Source: Paraescarpia echinospica (taxonomy: Eukaryota > Annelida > Polychaeta > Sabellida > Siboglinidae). Taken from it: a DNA stretch of 64,000 nt. Location of the stretch: positions 27,867,319 to 27,931,318 of the forward strand of contig CM034541.1 of assembly GCA_020002185.1 (NCBI GenBank). Direction: 5' to 3'. Made by a program: the position numbers and the translations under genes. Below the pieces are notes generated by a model. That model was not told the DNA's origin, did not search any database, and saw only the letters and a list, made by a program, of their open reading frames with translations. Below, in pieces: positions 27,813 to 41,340 of this stretch (the stretch's first letter is position 1; every line of letters begins with the position of its first letter).

Positions 27813-30800
27813 CGACTCACCACCTACGATGGACAACTTTTGCTTCAACTTCACGTGGAGATTAACCTCATCTATTTAAAGTGTAAATAACTGGTAGATA
27901 ATTAAGACTGAAATTATGTTTACAGGCTAATAAGAACCTCTGTGAAACAGTATGTGTCAGTGTATGGAACATTCTGACAACAGTTAAGGTAAATAAACAT
28001 GCATGATGTAGAATATCAATAAGCACAAATCATAAAAAGTCCCTCTTTCTGTCAACGAGTAATACAAATTACAACCAGATCTGACTGCTGCTGATTGGTG
28101 TGACAACCCAAGTAGCCATAGCCCAAGGAGAAGACCCTTAAAGTGGGAGACCTTATCCGAGCACACAGCCATGGTGTGCTCCTCAAGGACTACACAGAAG
28201 ACAAACTTTACCTGGGTCACTCTGTTCTCACTGGCCAAACAAATCATACCCACCTGCCATTGATGACACTCATTGTCCTTGCCATTCACTACCTCCGCTG
28301 CAGCGTCAGCTATGGCCCTAGTCCGTATCTCTACCACCTTCGCACTTCTACGCCAGTGTTGACGTCTACATATAGCCACACAATAGTTCATTAATTTATA
28401 TTAGCCGCCACACACGTGCTATACATAGCAGCGGGCGAGCCATTAATAGAATTGCCACGAGGACAATTGATTGGCTACATGTGAACTTGCACAGGACAGC
28501 GCTGCCATGGCTGCGCGAAATATCAATGCCATTTCCTGCTTCTCTCTGCACCCATCGTTGCCACGCAACCCAACACGCTACCTACGTCATTGGTCACATG
28601 CGCGGCCGCTGAAAAAACATGTGTTCAACCATTTATATTAGCCATGATTTAATGCAACTGGACATCCCATGATGCTATAAGATTGCTGATTTCCACTCTT
28701 CCTATCTCGGTACTAACAAGGAATCATCCATAAAGTCCGATTAACAGCCAGCACCATACAGTCTCAATCTCACATGATGTTCTACCTTACTTCACCAATA
28801 CACACTGCAACCTTGTTAATCCTGACCCAGGTAATGCAGGAACTTTAACACCAGAACATAATTTCATAGGAACGGAATTTCCATATACCACCATACCATG
28901 AAAACTTGTTAATCGACAAAGTGTTTAGATAAACAAAGTCCCGCTGTATGACCACCGACTATAAACTATTTCTAAGATATACCCAGGTACGTGGACAGAA
29001 AGCGAGGTCTTGAGTAGGAGCGAGAGAAGATGTGAGAACTAGAGGAGGTTCACCTGAGCTGTGCCACACTACTGCTGGCATCCTCGAGCGAACAAAGACA
29101 GCAGCCACAATGACGCAAGTAGACGGTGGCGCGATCAATACTCTCCTTAATCCGGCCCCACACGCGAGACACAGCAACGGACGATGCAGCCTCATTGCCG
29201 CGGTCGACGCGTGGTCAATGCGCTCCGGTCCATCTGAGCATGCTCGGTGTGCACCCACAACCCAAGGCTCGGTGCAACTAACATCTTGCCCTTGTTCATC
29301 ACTGGCCCTGGCTACACCGACCCTCGGGAGCCCGGTATGCACAGGGTATTGGAAAAATACACTAAGGATGAAAACTGTAAATGAAAATATAAACAGTGAA
29401 CCCAGGAGAAGTGTTCCTACCAAGCCATCGACATACCAATAGGAGTGACCTGATTTTAAAATCCAATTCTTGCATCGTACTAACTAAAAGTTACCGAAAA
29501 AGTTTTCCTCTATTGACGAAGGACGATAATTTGTTTATGAATCCTACGGATGTGACAGTGATGAGAGAGATGCAGAAAGAAAGAAATGACTCATAGATAT
29601 ACACAGTACCTATAAAATGGAAAATTGTTGCAAGTAGGCAAACATAGCGTAAGATTAGGTGGCAGAGCAGAGTGGAAGATGACCCAAGTATATGGCCCTA
29701 AAGAATACGATCATTTTCTCTCCAATGTTGTTGTACCTCTACATAAAACATTTCACAGAAATCCCCATTAATGTTACATTGTGGAGTAGTACTGGTCACC
29801 TTCAATGCCTTTATTAATAAAGAACCAGCCCGAGGTGTCATTACAGACAGTGTATGTCATATAATATCAATGCAGAATGTGGATGCTATTTCCAGTCACC
29901 ATTCCAGTCCATATATACATGTATATATACAGTATTAATAAAACCGGACACACTACACCAAAGCACACTTGTACTTGACTGCATGTAGGACTAATGCCAA
30001 GCTATAGACAAACCTGGCTAACCAGTATCAGATAAACGGTTAACTAATCAAACAACACTGGCAGGTAGAGTGTTAAGCCCCAGGCCAAGTGCTTTGACAT
30101 TTCCAGCAACAAAGATAAGCCACTCCTCGGACAGCAAGATAACATCTCAGTTTGATGTTGAGGGAAAAGGTTTAATCCATTTAATTAGGAGGTCAAAGTG
30201 CATATGTCTGCAGGTGACTTTGATTGACACCTCACCTGTTTTGAGTCGCTTGATCCAAAGCAGCATTCTTTGTTAAACCACTGGATCCATGTTTTTTTAA
30301 TTTATTTCAGATGAGTAGCATCCTACCTGCTCCAATTCACAGCTAGTAGGGATATACAAACCGTCCAGAAACATGCCTATTGATCACTGGTGTTACCGAC
30401 TAGTTGATACAATTTTGATAACTTTACATAGAGTATCTGCTCCTGATGCCTGTCAAACATGAATCTGCCTCTTCTATCAGCACACTACCTTTCCGATTTC
30501 ACACTGGTGCTCTAACGTACTCAATCGCAGGTGATCTAACGGACGCAATCACCTCTTGACGGGAATCAGTAAAGAACATCAGATTTTGACAGAGCTCTCT
30601 GATCGAATCGGTCGAACACAATCACTTGTGGCGACGCTGTAGCAGCAGCGAATTACCACAGACGCTATCAGCAAAGACACACCGCCACTTAATGAAGCAG
30701 TTTCTATACCACTTAACCTTTGTGGAGAATGACAGGACCACTAGGTCACTGCACCAGTCCGTGTTGTCATTATCAGCAGCACACGCCGATTAATTAATGA

Positions 30801-31419
30801 TTGGGTCATGAATTAATCATGTGGCATCGACCTTAGAGTGATCACGCAATGCGTGGCCTTATAAGCCAATCAATGGACCGGGGCAAGGTCAGCGGAGTGG
30901 ACAATGAGCATGCCCACAAACTCTGGCAGACACCACCTATATTCTCCTGTAATCTCTCCTTTATTCTCACATGATCTCCCCATATCTATCATAACCTCTG
31001 TCGCGTAACGTTCCAGAGTACACAATGTTTCCTAGAAATGCCGGCTAATTGTCGATCATTACCACATATTTTCACCCACTAATACCCTGTTTAATAATCA
31101 GTGCAATTTTCTTCCTCAATAATCTGTCCATCAGACAACTAATTAATAAGACACAGGATAAGAATAGAAGGTGCTTGCTACATTATGTAAGACCAACAGT
31201 TTATAGAGTTCATCGATGGTATGAAGAAAATAACTAATCAACTGATGTATTTTATGATACCTAGTATAACAGTTTGAATGACAATGCCAACATCTAAATT
31301 GTGTATCAAATTGTCACATATTCCCAAATTTTAATAAAATATTTAGAACGTGGATGTTTCTCATAGGGCTCCAAGTTAGCCAAAGTACACCTCAATTTGT
31401 CATAGATTTATTATTTTCC
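27813..31419. other. Unassigned DNA with CpG-rich block
   Basis: No gene recognised. A CpG- and GC-rich block at about 28500-28620 and 28990-29340 stands out. In it two overlapping ORFs lie antisense to each other (28959-29423 minus, 154 codons; 29032-29442 plus, 136 codons). Neither has a recognisable domain, and both fit the reduced stop density of GC-rich DNA. The block could be an unmethylated promoter or 5' exon region of a gene not otherwise visible. Confidence 0.4.
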
Positions 31420-32745
31420 ACAATGTGCCAACTGTGACGTTATGTACAAGTCACAAGATAACATGGCAACTGTGACATTTTTGTTTTTATTTCATAAAAG
31501 CCACAAGACAACATGGCAATTGTGACATTGTCTATGCCTTTAGACATATAGACATAGATATCGTGCCAACTGTGATATCTTAAATTCTTATAGAAGCTAC
31601 AAGACAACATGGCAATTGAGACATTGTCTATGCCTTTACACATATAGACATAGACATCATGCCAACTGTGATAACTTATAGAACACACAAGACAACATGT
31701 CAATTGAGACATTGTCTATGCTGTTAGACATATAGCCATCATGCCAACTGTGATATATTATAGAAGCCACATGGCAACATGGCAACTGATAAATTGTCTA
31801 TGCGTTTAGATATATAGACATCATGCCAACTGTGATATCTTATAGAAGCCACAAGACAACATGGCAACTGATACATTATCCATGCCTTTAGACATAAATA
31901 TCATGCCAACTGTGATATCTTATAGAAGCCACAAGACAACATGGCAATTGATACATTATCCATGCCTTTAGACATAAATATCATGCCAACTGTGATATCT
32001 TATAGAAGCCACAGTACAACTTGCCACAGTTGCCACCTGTGATCATTTGAATAGAAGCGACAAGACAAAATGATCAACTATGATATCCTATACATGCCAC
32101 AAAACAACTGTGACATCTTATATATAAACAGCCAGAAGACAATCTGCCTACTGTGGCAGGTTCATCTTATAGAAGCCACAAGACAACTTGCCTACTGTGG
32201 CAGGTTCATGTTACAGAAGCCACAAAACAATCTGCCTACTGTGACAATTTTATGTTATAGAAGCCACAAGGCAACATGCCTACTATGACAGATTCATGCT
32301 ATAGAAGCCACAAGACAAAATGCCTACTGTGACAGATTGATGTTATTGATGTTATAGAAGCCACAAGACATGCCTACTGTGACAGATTCATGTTATAGAA
32401 GTCACAAGACATGCCTACTGTGACAGATTCATGTTATAGAAGTCACAAGACATGCCTACTGTGACAGATTCATGTTATAGAAGTCACAAGACATGCCTAC
32501 TGTGACAGATTCATGTTATAGAAGCCACAAGACATGCCTACTGTGACAGATTCATGTTATAGAAGTCACAAGACATGCCTACTGTGACAGATTCATGTTA
32601 TAGAAGCCACAAGACATGCCTACTGTGACAGATTCATGTTATAGAAGTCACAAGACATGCCTACTGTGACAGATTCATGTTATAGAAGCCACAAGACATG
32701 CCTACTGTGACAGATTCATGTTATAGAAGCCACAAGACATGCCTA
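31420..32745. repeat. Two-stage 80/41-bp satellite array, 1.3 kb
   Basis: The right half (about 32180-32745) is a regular 41-bp repeat: catgttatagaagccacaag + acatgcctactgtgacagat + t. The left half is built of longer units. One 80-bp unit, atggcaactgatacattatc + catgcctttagacataaata + tcatgccaactgtgatatct + tatagaagccacaagacaac, occurs nearly exactly at 31861 and 31941. Both share tatagaagccacaagacaac and (a/c)tgtgaca, so the short unit looks derived from a half of the long one. ORFs inside are artefacts of the repeat. Confidence 0.9.
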
Positions 32746-34477
32746 CTATGACCGTTATTCGAGCTACAACACATCTGTGGGTTTCACTCAATAACTATCA
32801 ACAAATCCAAGACAGAAATTAATAACACTACAAGTTTGCTATATCTTTAAGGAAGTAGGGATTGGCATCTGAGATTGAGTAAACATGTTTCATCTGATGT
32901 ACAAAATAAGCGGAGCACATGTCACGACACCAGAGAGCCTCCGTTATCGCTATGGCAACAACTTCAAAGGCAACTACCAGCTTCCAAATCTAACACTGTG
33001 ATGAGAAAACAGTGAAAGCAACCACACTGGCACACATCACTCGGTGGGAAGGGAGTAAACAAGAGATCTAAAGGGGGAGCGGGAGGGAGGGAGGGAGGGA
33101 GCAGGTGGTGTGTTTTAATAGCAGGGAAAGCGCGGCCACACACACGTGTTGACCGCTACCAGGGTGCAGTCCATGCAGGGTCATCACTGCACCTTACCAG
33201 CCTTCCAGTGTTCAGTACTCGCACACCGACATCCGAATGCGCAATAAAAATACCCCAATCTCTTCCCAGCATTCATGCGTGCCCCAACAGACCAATGACT
33301 GCGGCGACGGAACAACGACGCAAATATAGAACATGCACACGTGTGCATACGCGCATCTACGAGTGACGGCTGGCCCAGAAACGACGCCCCCTAGTGTCTC
33401 ATTTCTCAACCAACTGTGTGGACATCATACCAGGTGCTGACCAAACAAAAGACAAGGAGCAAAGTTATGCCCCGGTTGCTGACAGCCATTACCTGAAGGG
33501 GTGACAACATAATTATACCACAACATGCACCCTCAAAGTGGGACTAAACTTACCCCACTAACCACCCCAAAGAAACTTAGAAACACCAAACAACAGAAAC
33601 TCCATTATAATCCATTTTGTTTTATGCTAAAAGTTCAAATGCTTTGTTAGAAGTGCAACCTGACACCCCCAGTAGATGATATGGAATGGACCAGTCCATG
33701 CAGCCTGTGCCCAGCCTTGGGTTCTCTCCCAGTAGCCTAGTAGGCAGACCCAGGAGCAGCTGCCATATATGGAGCAGTGAAACTGATCTGGGGGAGAACA
33801 CAGCAGTGGCAGGGGGGGGGGGCAACTGGCCTACCTGCACTCACTCACTAACACCTCCACTACCCCGACCTACAATCCCCCCCACCCCAACCATTCACCC
33901 ATCTACATCCCAACGATTCATACTCAGATATACCCCTCCAGGTTCGACACATATCCTGACAAAAACTAACATTTGATATTATTACTGATGTCAATGTTCC
34001 AGCAGCACCAATTGGCAAAGATCAATTGTACCAACAATTATCGTAATGTAGAAAATTACAATAACAAAAAATATATCAAACAGATACATAGATGTTTTGT
34101 TAAACGAAACTTGTGATGTGTCTACCAATTTAGTAAATATATCACATGCCTGATGGTGTTAAAAAACCTGTCAACTGTGTAATGACGTTGTCACAGCCTC
34201 CACAGGGCAGTTAGTGGAAATAATCTACGCACCCATGTGTATAGTTTGTGGCAATATTCAAATGGATACTGTTTTAATGCAACAGCACAGATAAAATGTT
34301 AATTAAACTGTCTGGACTGGTACAAATTTCCAGGCAAATGATGCATGGTGTTGTCATGACGGACAGAAATATTATCCTGCATTAGTTCCTGACAGCAAGT
34401 AGATTTTTTATTTAATTATCGTAAATAGGCATAAATTGAGCTGTAATAACATCTCCCCACATGTCACTGACAGCTCA
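32746..34477. other. Unassigned DNA
   Basis: No gene recognised. Contains a short (ggga)n tract at about 33080-33105 and a CpG-bearing block at 33125-33400 ending in the CTCF-like motif described separately. ORFs of 65-96 codons here have no motifs. Confidence 0.5.
33384..33397 (-). promoter_or_regulatory. CTCF-consensus-like site
   Basis: The minus strand reads ACACTAGGGGGCGT, matching 12 of 14 positions of CCASYAGRKGGCRS, with mismatches only at the two ends. It has the same orientation as the better match at 3962. Occupancy is inference from the motif only. Confidence 0.3.
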
Positions 34478-34485
34478 TTGTGAAG
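34478..34485. repeat. 8-bp target-site duplication, left copy
   Basis: TTGTGAAG directly precedes the CAGGGTT end of the hAT-type MITE and is repeated exactly at 35439-35446. Confidence 0.85.
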
Positions 34486-35438
34486 CAGGGTTCCACTCTA
34501 GCCAGTCAAAACATGTTTTGACCATTTAGAGGTTAAAATCAGGTTAAAACTGGTCAAAACCTGGCCAAAACCTATTGAAGTCTAAAATTAACCCAAAATA
34601 CACCAAACTTCTCCTAGCTTATATTTAGCTCATATACAAATTTTACATAATAGAATGTAAATATCTACATGCTTAAAACAAAGATAACTGCAGATTATGA
34701 AACATCAATGCTGAATTGTCGTGCAATTACTCTGAAGCAGTCCTGCACAACTGAAACTGAATTGACACACATGCTTAAAAGCATGTGTATAACACTTATT
34801 AATTAGTGTAAAGTATTCACCAGTTACAAAGTTCTTTATATGCACAAATATTCTAGAAACTATTTTGGCAAAAAAAGATGTGTTCTTGAATAATTCACAT
34901 AGATCACAGCCTGGCCCTAAATCTACACTACGGAAACGGCCTGGCTACGCTGAATTCGAATACATTGTCTGGTGTCAATTTTTGCAGTGTCATTAATTAT
35001 CACTTAATGTAAATAAAACTAGTTAATTAAAATTTATATATAGTAAGGGTAAATGTTCCATGTATCTGTAATCATCAAACATGAGAACATAGATAGGCTA
35101 TCTTTTGAAAACACAAATTCAATTGGTGTTAATCTAAAGAATAAAACAGGACCAACAACAAAGCATGGACCATGTAATAGTTTTTATGCTTTACATTGTC
35201 ACGTATTGTTGACAATGATGGTCTACTTTTTGCATGAGCTTGATTTCTTTCTTATTCATAATAAACATATGTTTTGACACATGCATTGTTATTATAGTGA
35301 TTAATAATTCATCACAGAAATATTGCACACAATTATCACTAAATTAGGTTTTGACCACTTTTCAGGGAAATTGAGCCCGGTTTTAACCAGGTTAAAACCG
35401 GGTGGTTAATACCAGGCGGTTAAATGCGTTCAACCCTG
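34486..35438. mobile_element. hAT-type MITE
   Basis: A 953-bp element that starts CAGGGTTCCACTCTAGCC and ends with the complement of CAGGGTTGAACGCATTTAACC. It is flanked on both sides by the identical 8-bp TTGTGAAG. CAGGGTT-type ends plus 8-bp duplications are the hallmark of the hAT superfamily. Subterminal regions on both sides are rich in ggttaaaa/ttttgacc motifs in inverted orientation (34500-34580 and 35345-35410), which would be transposase-binding candidates. The interior is AT-rich with no transposase; the 74-codon ORF at 35053-35277 is unrecognised. It must have been mobilised by an autonomous hAT elsewhere. Confidence 0.9.
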
Positions 35439-35446
35439 TTGTGAAG
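35439..35446. repeat. 8-bp target-site duplication, right copy
   Basis: TTGTGAAG, identical to the left copy at 34478-34485. Confidence 0.85.
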
Positions 35447-38400
35447 TCAGCCTCATTGTGTGGTGGTCACTTTCTAAAGGAATGGCAGAAACTATATGCA
35501 GAACATGTCCCAGCCAGTAAAAAGTAAGAATGTAAGTAGAACTAAAATTTACAAACTCGGGCAACAAGTTCTAGTGAAGAATTTTAAAGAAATGCTACTT
35601 TCTGGTCCAATCTTGTGCTACTGCACACGGACAGGACTGGTTCGAACAGTCAAGTTCAACAGGGGATATTTTACTTATAGCTGCCCGTGAAATGCATCGA
35701 GGCATTTGCCAGATATGCCTAGACGACAAACGGTCTTCACTTTGGTACTCCACCTTCCAAAAAGCTTTCCAGTGTCCTCTATCCATTACCTCACCTAGAA
35801 TTTGAGATGTGTTTACGTTATACGTGTATTTATTTTACAATGTTTATGCTACAAGAACTAAACAAGTAATGATATCGCTGTATGGAAGAGCGTGAGAAAC
35901 CCCAGCCACAGGTGATCAACTGAGTCTATAAAACACACAGCCACAACAGCGCTGATGTGATGTAGTCATTGCGCATTAGCAACCTGCCAGACCTGCGATG
36001 CCCAGCCTCCGTAGCCACCAAGCTCATCCAGTTACTGACACAGACAGGTGCTGCAGCGCATGCTGGCACATGTACTCGCTCTCCCAGTAACATGTGCGGT
36101 TACCAGGTCTTACCAAGGCGTGAATACATCCAACACTGCATCCTCACATGAGACCTGACCACCGTGCTGACGGTTAACAGTTACAGAATCTTTAAATCCA
36201 CCTCAATTTTGTTCTCTTGAAAACCACAATATAAATATTTAACAACTTTGATTGACAGTATGTTTGTTTAAAAATTATGTTGTGCTTTCCCAACATAATT
36301 ATCTTAAAAGCACACATTATTGCAGTTGAATTTGATTAGTAATGTTAAATGCATGACTAAAAGATAATTACTTGGCAGGTTTAGACATGGCTACCTCAAG
36401 TGTGACTGACAAATTCCAACAAATCTGAACAGCCGAGTCTTACAAACTGGACATGCCTTACTCGATCATTGAATCGCTTCCACCAGCATACATATAGCGT
36501 TACAATACTTGAAGGCGGTTGAAACGGTGATTGTGAATCAAAAATTTCTAGTTGTGTACTAAGAAATATTTTTTATTAAATACTTCAAACAAAATTGAAC
36601 TGCAATGCTATTTTGAACTGCAATGTGGTTCAAAATAGCACCCAAGGACTTGCTTGACCTTACCTCTGGAATCAGTGAGTCTCGTCCATCTATTTGTAAA
36701 TCTGATTTACCAAGAAGCTCGTAGCAAATGGAATTACTCAGGACTGGCATTTTCCTGCCCAGAACAAAGGGCAGATGAAATGAGATTTAATTTAAAATTC
36801 TTCAATGACGTCTATGCATGTAAATCAGACAGAAACTAGGTACTGCAATCATAGGAAGTAGGAATGAGTTTAATGCAACACAAGTCTGAACTGTGTATGT
36901 ACCAATAAACCGAACAAAGAACCATCTAAGCTTTGAGACCACTTGCTGAGGGCTGCCACACAACTTTGTACTTTACCAGGTTTCTATGGCAACACAAAGT
37001 GAAGAACCATCTGGTTCTAGGGATGTCAGCAGAAGACTACAGAGAGTAGATTCAACAGTCACAAGTCGGAGGGTAGATTCAGAAGTCACAGATGACAAGA
37101 AACTGGACTCAGATGTAAACAAGACCATGGGTGCTAATACAAATCTGTGGTATTGTTCAATGTTAGTATCTCTCCCACCCCACCCCCACAAACAACAACT
37201 CGGTGACCCCAGACAGCTGTTGTCACTGACATCAGCTTCCTGTAAACTCAAACAAAGCCGTAATTAATTGGATTATCATTATATAAAATGGTCAGGTTTT
37301 TAGGATGTCAAAACAACAAGTATACTGAATTTACATATTATCTGGAATTTTGTTTATTACTTTGCCACTTACTTACTGTGAGTGAAATGACCCACTTATG
37401 GTTTACACTACACTAGCGTTTATCTGCAGGGAAACTATGTCAGCTAATCTAGTATCTCTAACAACGCGACAGCTACAAAGTATTATAAACGGGCATAAAA
37501 ACACAAAATCAGTGATACGGCACGAACTTACTGACGCAAATTTTCACACAAAACTGATAACGCGTATTGCCGACACAGAATCACTGTGAAGGGGTCAGAG
37601 CAGTGCCAGATTCATTCAATTACTCATGGACATTGGAATCTCGACAGTTTTTTTAAGAAAGCGCCAAACAAGACTTAGTCCAACAACAACTCAAAGGACT
37701 GGCTTGACAAACACAACTAGCAGAGCCAACAGTGGGGGTCAAAGGGCACAGCAGGAGATCTGCCGGCTGGCCCAGCGACCACCCCACTCTTTAACTCAAG
37801 TGTTCGGATGGCAAAAAGAACTGGCATTAACGACATCATAATGTATGTATCTAAGTTAACGCAGCACAAGCACGTAGGCCAGAAGACACTGTATACCCAT
37901 AAATCTTGGTCACAGGACACGTAAGAAAGCTACTGTTTATGTGTTGAACCAACGTCACATCTAGGGCACTGGCAAATATAAAGTGCTGTCTCAACAGAAG
38001 GACTCTTCAAATGGTAAACAAAAAATGCTGGTTTCTTCCGCAAATGTAGTAAGCAAGTCAACCATAGCCATGACACATAAACCAAGTGATAGACACACGC
38101 AGGGCCCAGGTTGACGTTACGTTTAACAAAAAGTGATTGAGTCCCAACAATTGTCATCAAAACAAGTTCCACTTAAAACACGCCTCAAATTAATTACATC
38201 ATCACGAATCAGAATAAAACAATGCCCCCATTCCCAAAATCTCCAGTTAATGACACCTCCCTGTACAATTTTGTGTAAACAACTTTGGCAGAGGTAGAGT
38301 TCCCAGGGAGAAATAGCAGAACGCCTATGACCTGCTTCCACTAAGCGGGCACATAAAAAGGAGTATATGGACCCATAATTCACTATCATCACAGTGGGAA

Positions 38401-38808
38401 GTCAAGGTTAGCAATCACAGCGCTCATTCGCAAAGTACATGTACCTGTTTCATGTGAAATATTGTTTCGTCCAACAACAATTGACAGTTACTTTTACTAA
38501 TTACAAGCGTATAGACAAAACCATTTTCTAAAAGTAACCTTGTGATTGTGTAAATAGTTTAGTTTTTACTAAATTGCTGCATTTTAATCATTATGATAAT
38601 TGGCTAAATAAATATTAAACCAACATTTTCCATCATAAGCCACATGAGAATGTTAGTAACATTGTTACTGAACATTTTAGATCTATAAATTTAATAAAAT
38701 ATAATCTTTTAAAAGCCACTACAATAACACAACAGAAAGCTTCAATGTAGTGCATAGTGCCTTCAGTCATCTAATAAAACACTGTATTCTTGTTTAAAAC
38801 TTAGTAAT
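35447..38808. other. Unassigned DNA
   Basis: No gene recognised. Two fully overlapping antisense ORFs at about 36975-37265 (92 and 93 codons) lack motifs. A small inverted pair around aactgcaatg occurs at 36598-36645. Nothing else supports annotation. Confidence 0.5.
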
Positions 38809-39258
38809 CACGTCCTGTTAACTGGGCAGCCATGTCCTGTTAACTGGGCAGCCATGTCCTGTTAACTGGGCAGTCATGTCCTGTTAACTGGGCAGCCATG
38901 TCCTGTTAACTGGGCAGCCATGTCCTGTTAACTGGGCAGCCATGTCCTGTTAACTGGACAGCCATGTCCTGTTAACTGGGCAGCCATGTTCTGTTAACTG
39001 GGCAGCCATGTTCTGTTAACTGGACAGCCATGTCCTGTTAACTGGGCAGCCATGTTCTGTTAACTGGGCAGCCATGTCCTGTTAACTGGGCAGCCATGTT
39101 CTGTTAACTGGGCAGCCATGTTCTGTTAACTGGGCAGCCATGTCCTGTTAACTGGGCAGCCATGTTCTGTTAACTGGGCAGCCATGTTCTGTTAACTGGA
39201 CAGCCATGTCCTGTTAACTGGGCAGCCATGTTCTGTTAACTGGGCAGCCAGGTCCTGT
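38809..39258. repeat. 22-bp minisatellite, about 20 copies
   Basis: About twenty perfect-length copies of catgtcctgttaactgggca + gc. Copies differ at two positions only: tcctg or ttctg, and tgggc or tggac. The array ends abruptly at 39258 with a caggtcctgttaatcagc copy. Confidence 0.94.
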
Positions 39259-41340
39259 TAATCAGCTCTACAAGTCTTTAGCCAGGTGATAAAAAGAGGA
39301 CAACATATTCATCTTGTGCCTCTGCTGTTTGCCAGTCAAAACTCCCAATTCCTTCAGTCTCAGATATCTTCACTCAGAAATATCCAAACTGCGTAGCACA
39401 AACTGGATCAATTATACAGAGAATAAACGGTTCCTCCAACTCGTGAGTTTATTCATCGAGTTTATTCATTGTGGAGGTGTCCATCTCATATGTTGCCAAA
39501 AAAACTGGGTTTGTTTACAGGACAAAGTACACCGAACATGTCAAGGGCTGTAAGTGTAGAACTTGAAAAACAAGTTTCTTGATAAAACTGATACCAAGGA
39601 AACGGTCTAAACGATGTCAAAATTTGAGGGAGAAGTTAGTATCACACTTTACACATTTACCAAATAGATACATTCATTTAACATAATAAAATCATTATTT
39701 CACAAATTAAAGATGTCAACTGATCACACATGGTCAATAAAGACAATGTTTATTTGCTGAAGCAGCAATAAGCATCAGTTAAGGGGGATGCATAATATAC
39801 TAATACTGTTTTACCATCTTGACAATGAAAGCACCTCCCCACAACTACATTGGTCTGCAACTGTATCTCCATTTCTTCAGATACACATTGAACAATTAAA
39901 ATCATGCAAATAATCGTTGTGTGTGTCAACGAATCATTCTAAATTATGATGGCAATATGCATTGGGGAGAAAGTAGCTATCAATATGTTGGCTGGGCCTA
40001 TTCATTTAATGGAACTCGTTTTACATTCCATTAAAAAGATACACTACATTGACACCAATAAAAAACAAATCTGAACAAATGTGTTTGACTGGCAGATATT
40101 AATTTTTTATCACGCTACTCATGCTGTCAGCTATACACTCAGCAAGAGACTTCACTAAATGAACCCTGATTTTGTTTTTGACAATGAATGTATGCCATCC
40201 CATACAAGGTTATTGCGCAGTGACAAAGAAATGTTGCTGTGAGGTTCTATGACCGTACATCATATTGTGACACACTGTCAATGTCCGCACAATGCAACTT
40301 GCATGTCGTACACACATCCCATAGACACATACTTCAGTCTGATGCCAGTGCCATACGTCAATCCCTTAAAAAAACCTTACTTTGGCTTTCTGCAACTCAT
40401 TTTTTAGGTGTCATGCCCGTTTGACGCCGATTGTATGATATGTACTCTGACGTGGTGTTTGCATAAATGTAATATGCCTTTAGTAAAGCCATGTCATAGA
40501 TGTCTAAAAGCCAGCACTGCCAACTACATGTTCACGTCTATCTGGGATTTACAAATTTACGTGTTACAGCATACGTAGTTTTTATGAAATCCTCAGACAA
40601 ACTAAAATCATTACATTTAAGTTTGATTCGACCAAATCAAAATTTGATGAAAAACAGGTTGTTAAGCTTAGGCCTTAGCATGCCTTTATAATAATAAACT
40701 AAACAAGTAGCCATCCACACTTTCACAAATTACCTCATATAATAATAAATTAAATTCTTTCAACGATTTTAACAAAACTATTCATTATTTTATATATAAA
40801 CACACCTTCACATCAACATAATATGACAACTTTAATGCTGACAATCGTATCAGAATGTCAGTTTTCTTAAATGAAAATACTTTCAACAGAAATCAAAGAA
40901 ACTGGGATATGTGTCAAGACATTTACAGGTGATAGTCCATTGAATAGGCCAATATTCAGTGCTGTGATCCAGATTTGTACAGGAGTATTACAGTATGGTG
41001 TAATATATTGTAATAGACATAAATAGTATTTTAAATGTAGTCAATGTGCTAAAAAATCATGCTACGCAATTTCATAATGACAGACAATATGGCATTGGAG
41101 CAAACAAAGTTGTAGCTATATCCACCATATCATTTTCTTTTGGCATATATATGCATGTACCATGAGTAAGATTTACTAAAATGCAACAGCAAACATGTGT
41201 GACTTCTTACACATTCTTAGCGTAAAGACATAAAGTCAGTTAATCCATGAGCATGTTGAATTTTTTTTAAATAAAAATGCAAAAGTTCACAAAAAAAGAC
41301 ATCAAAATATTCTTGACCGAATGTCATGGCTATGCAACAG
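39259..41340. other. Unassigned AT-rich DNA
   Basis: No gene or transposon recognised between the 22-bp minisatellite and the start of the large palindrome. ORFs of 61-80 codons have no motif. Confidence 0.55.

Noticed and set aside
28959..29442. Antisense-overlapping ORFs of 154 and 136 codons
   Set aside because: GC-rich block lowers stop frequency in both strands; composition not protein-like and no domain recognised.
36973..37267. Two antisense ORFs of 92 and 93 codons covering the same DNA
   Set aside because: No motif in either, no splice context; likely chance overlap.
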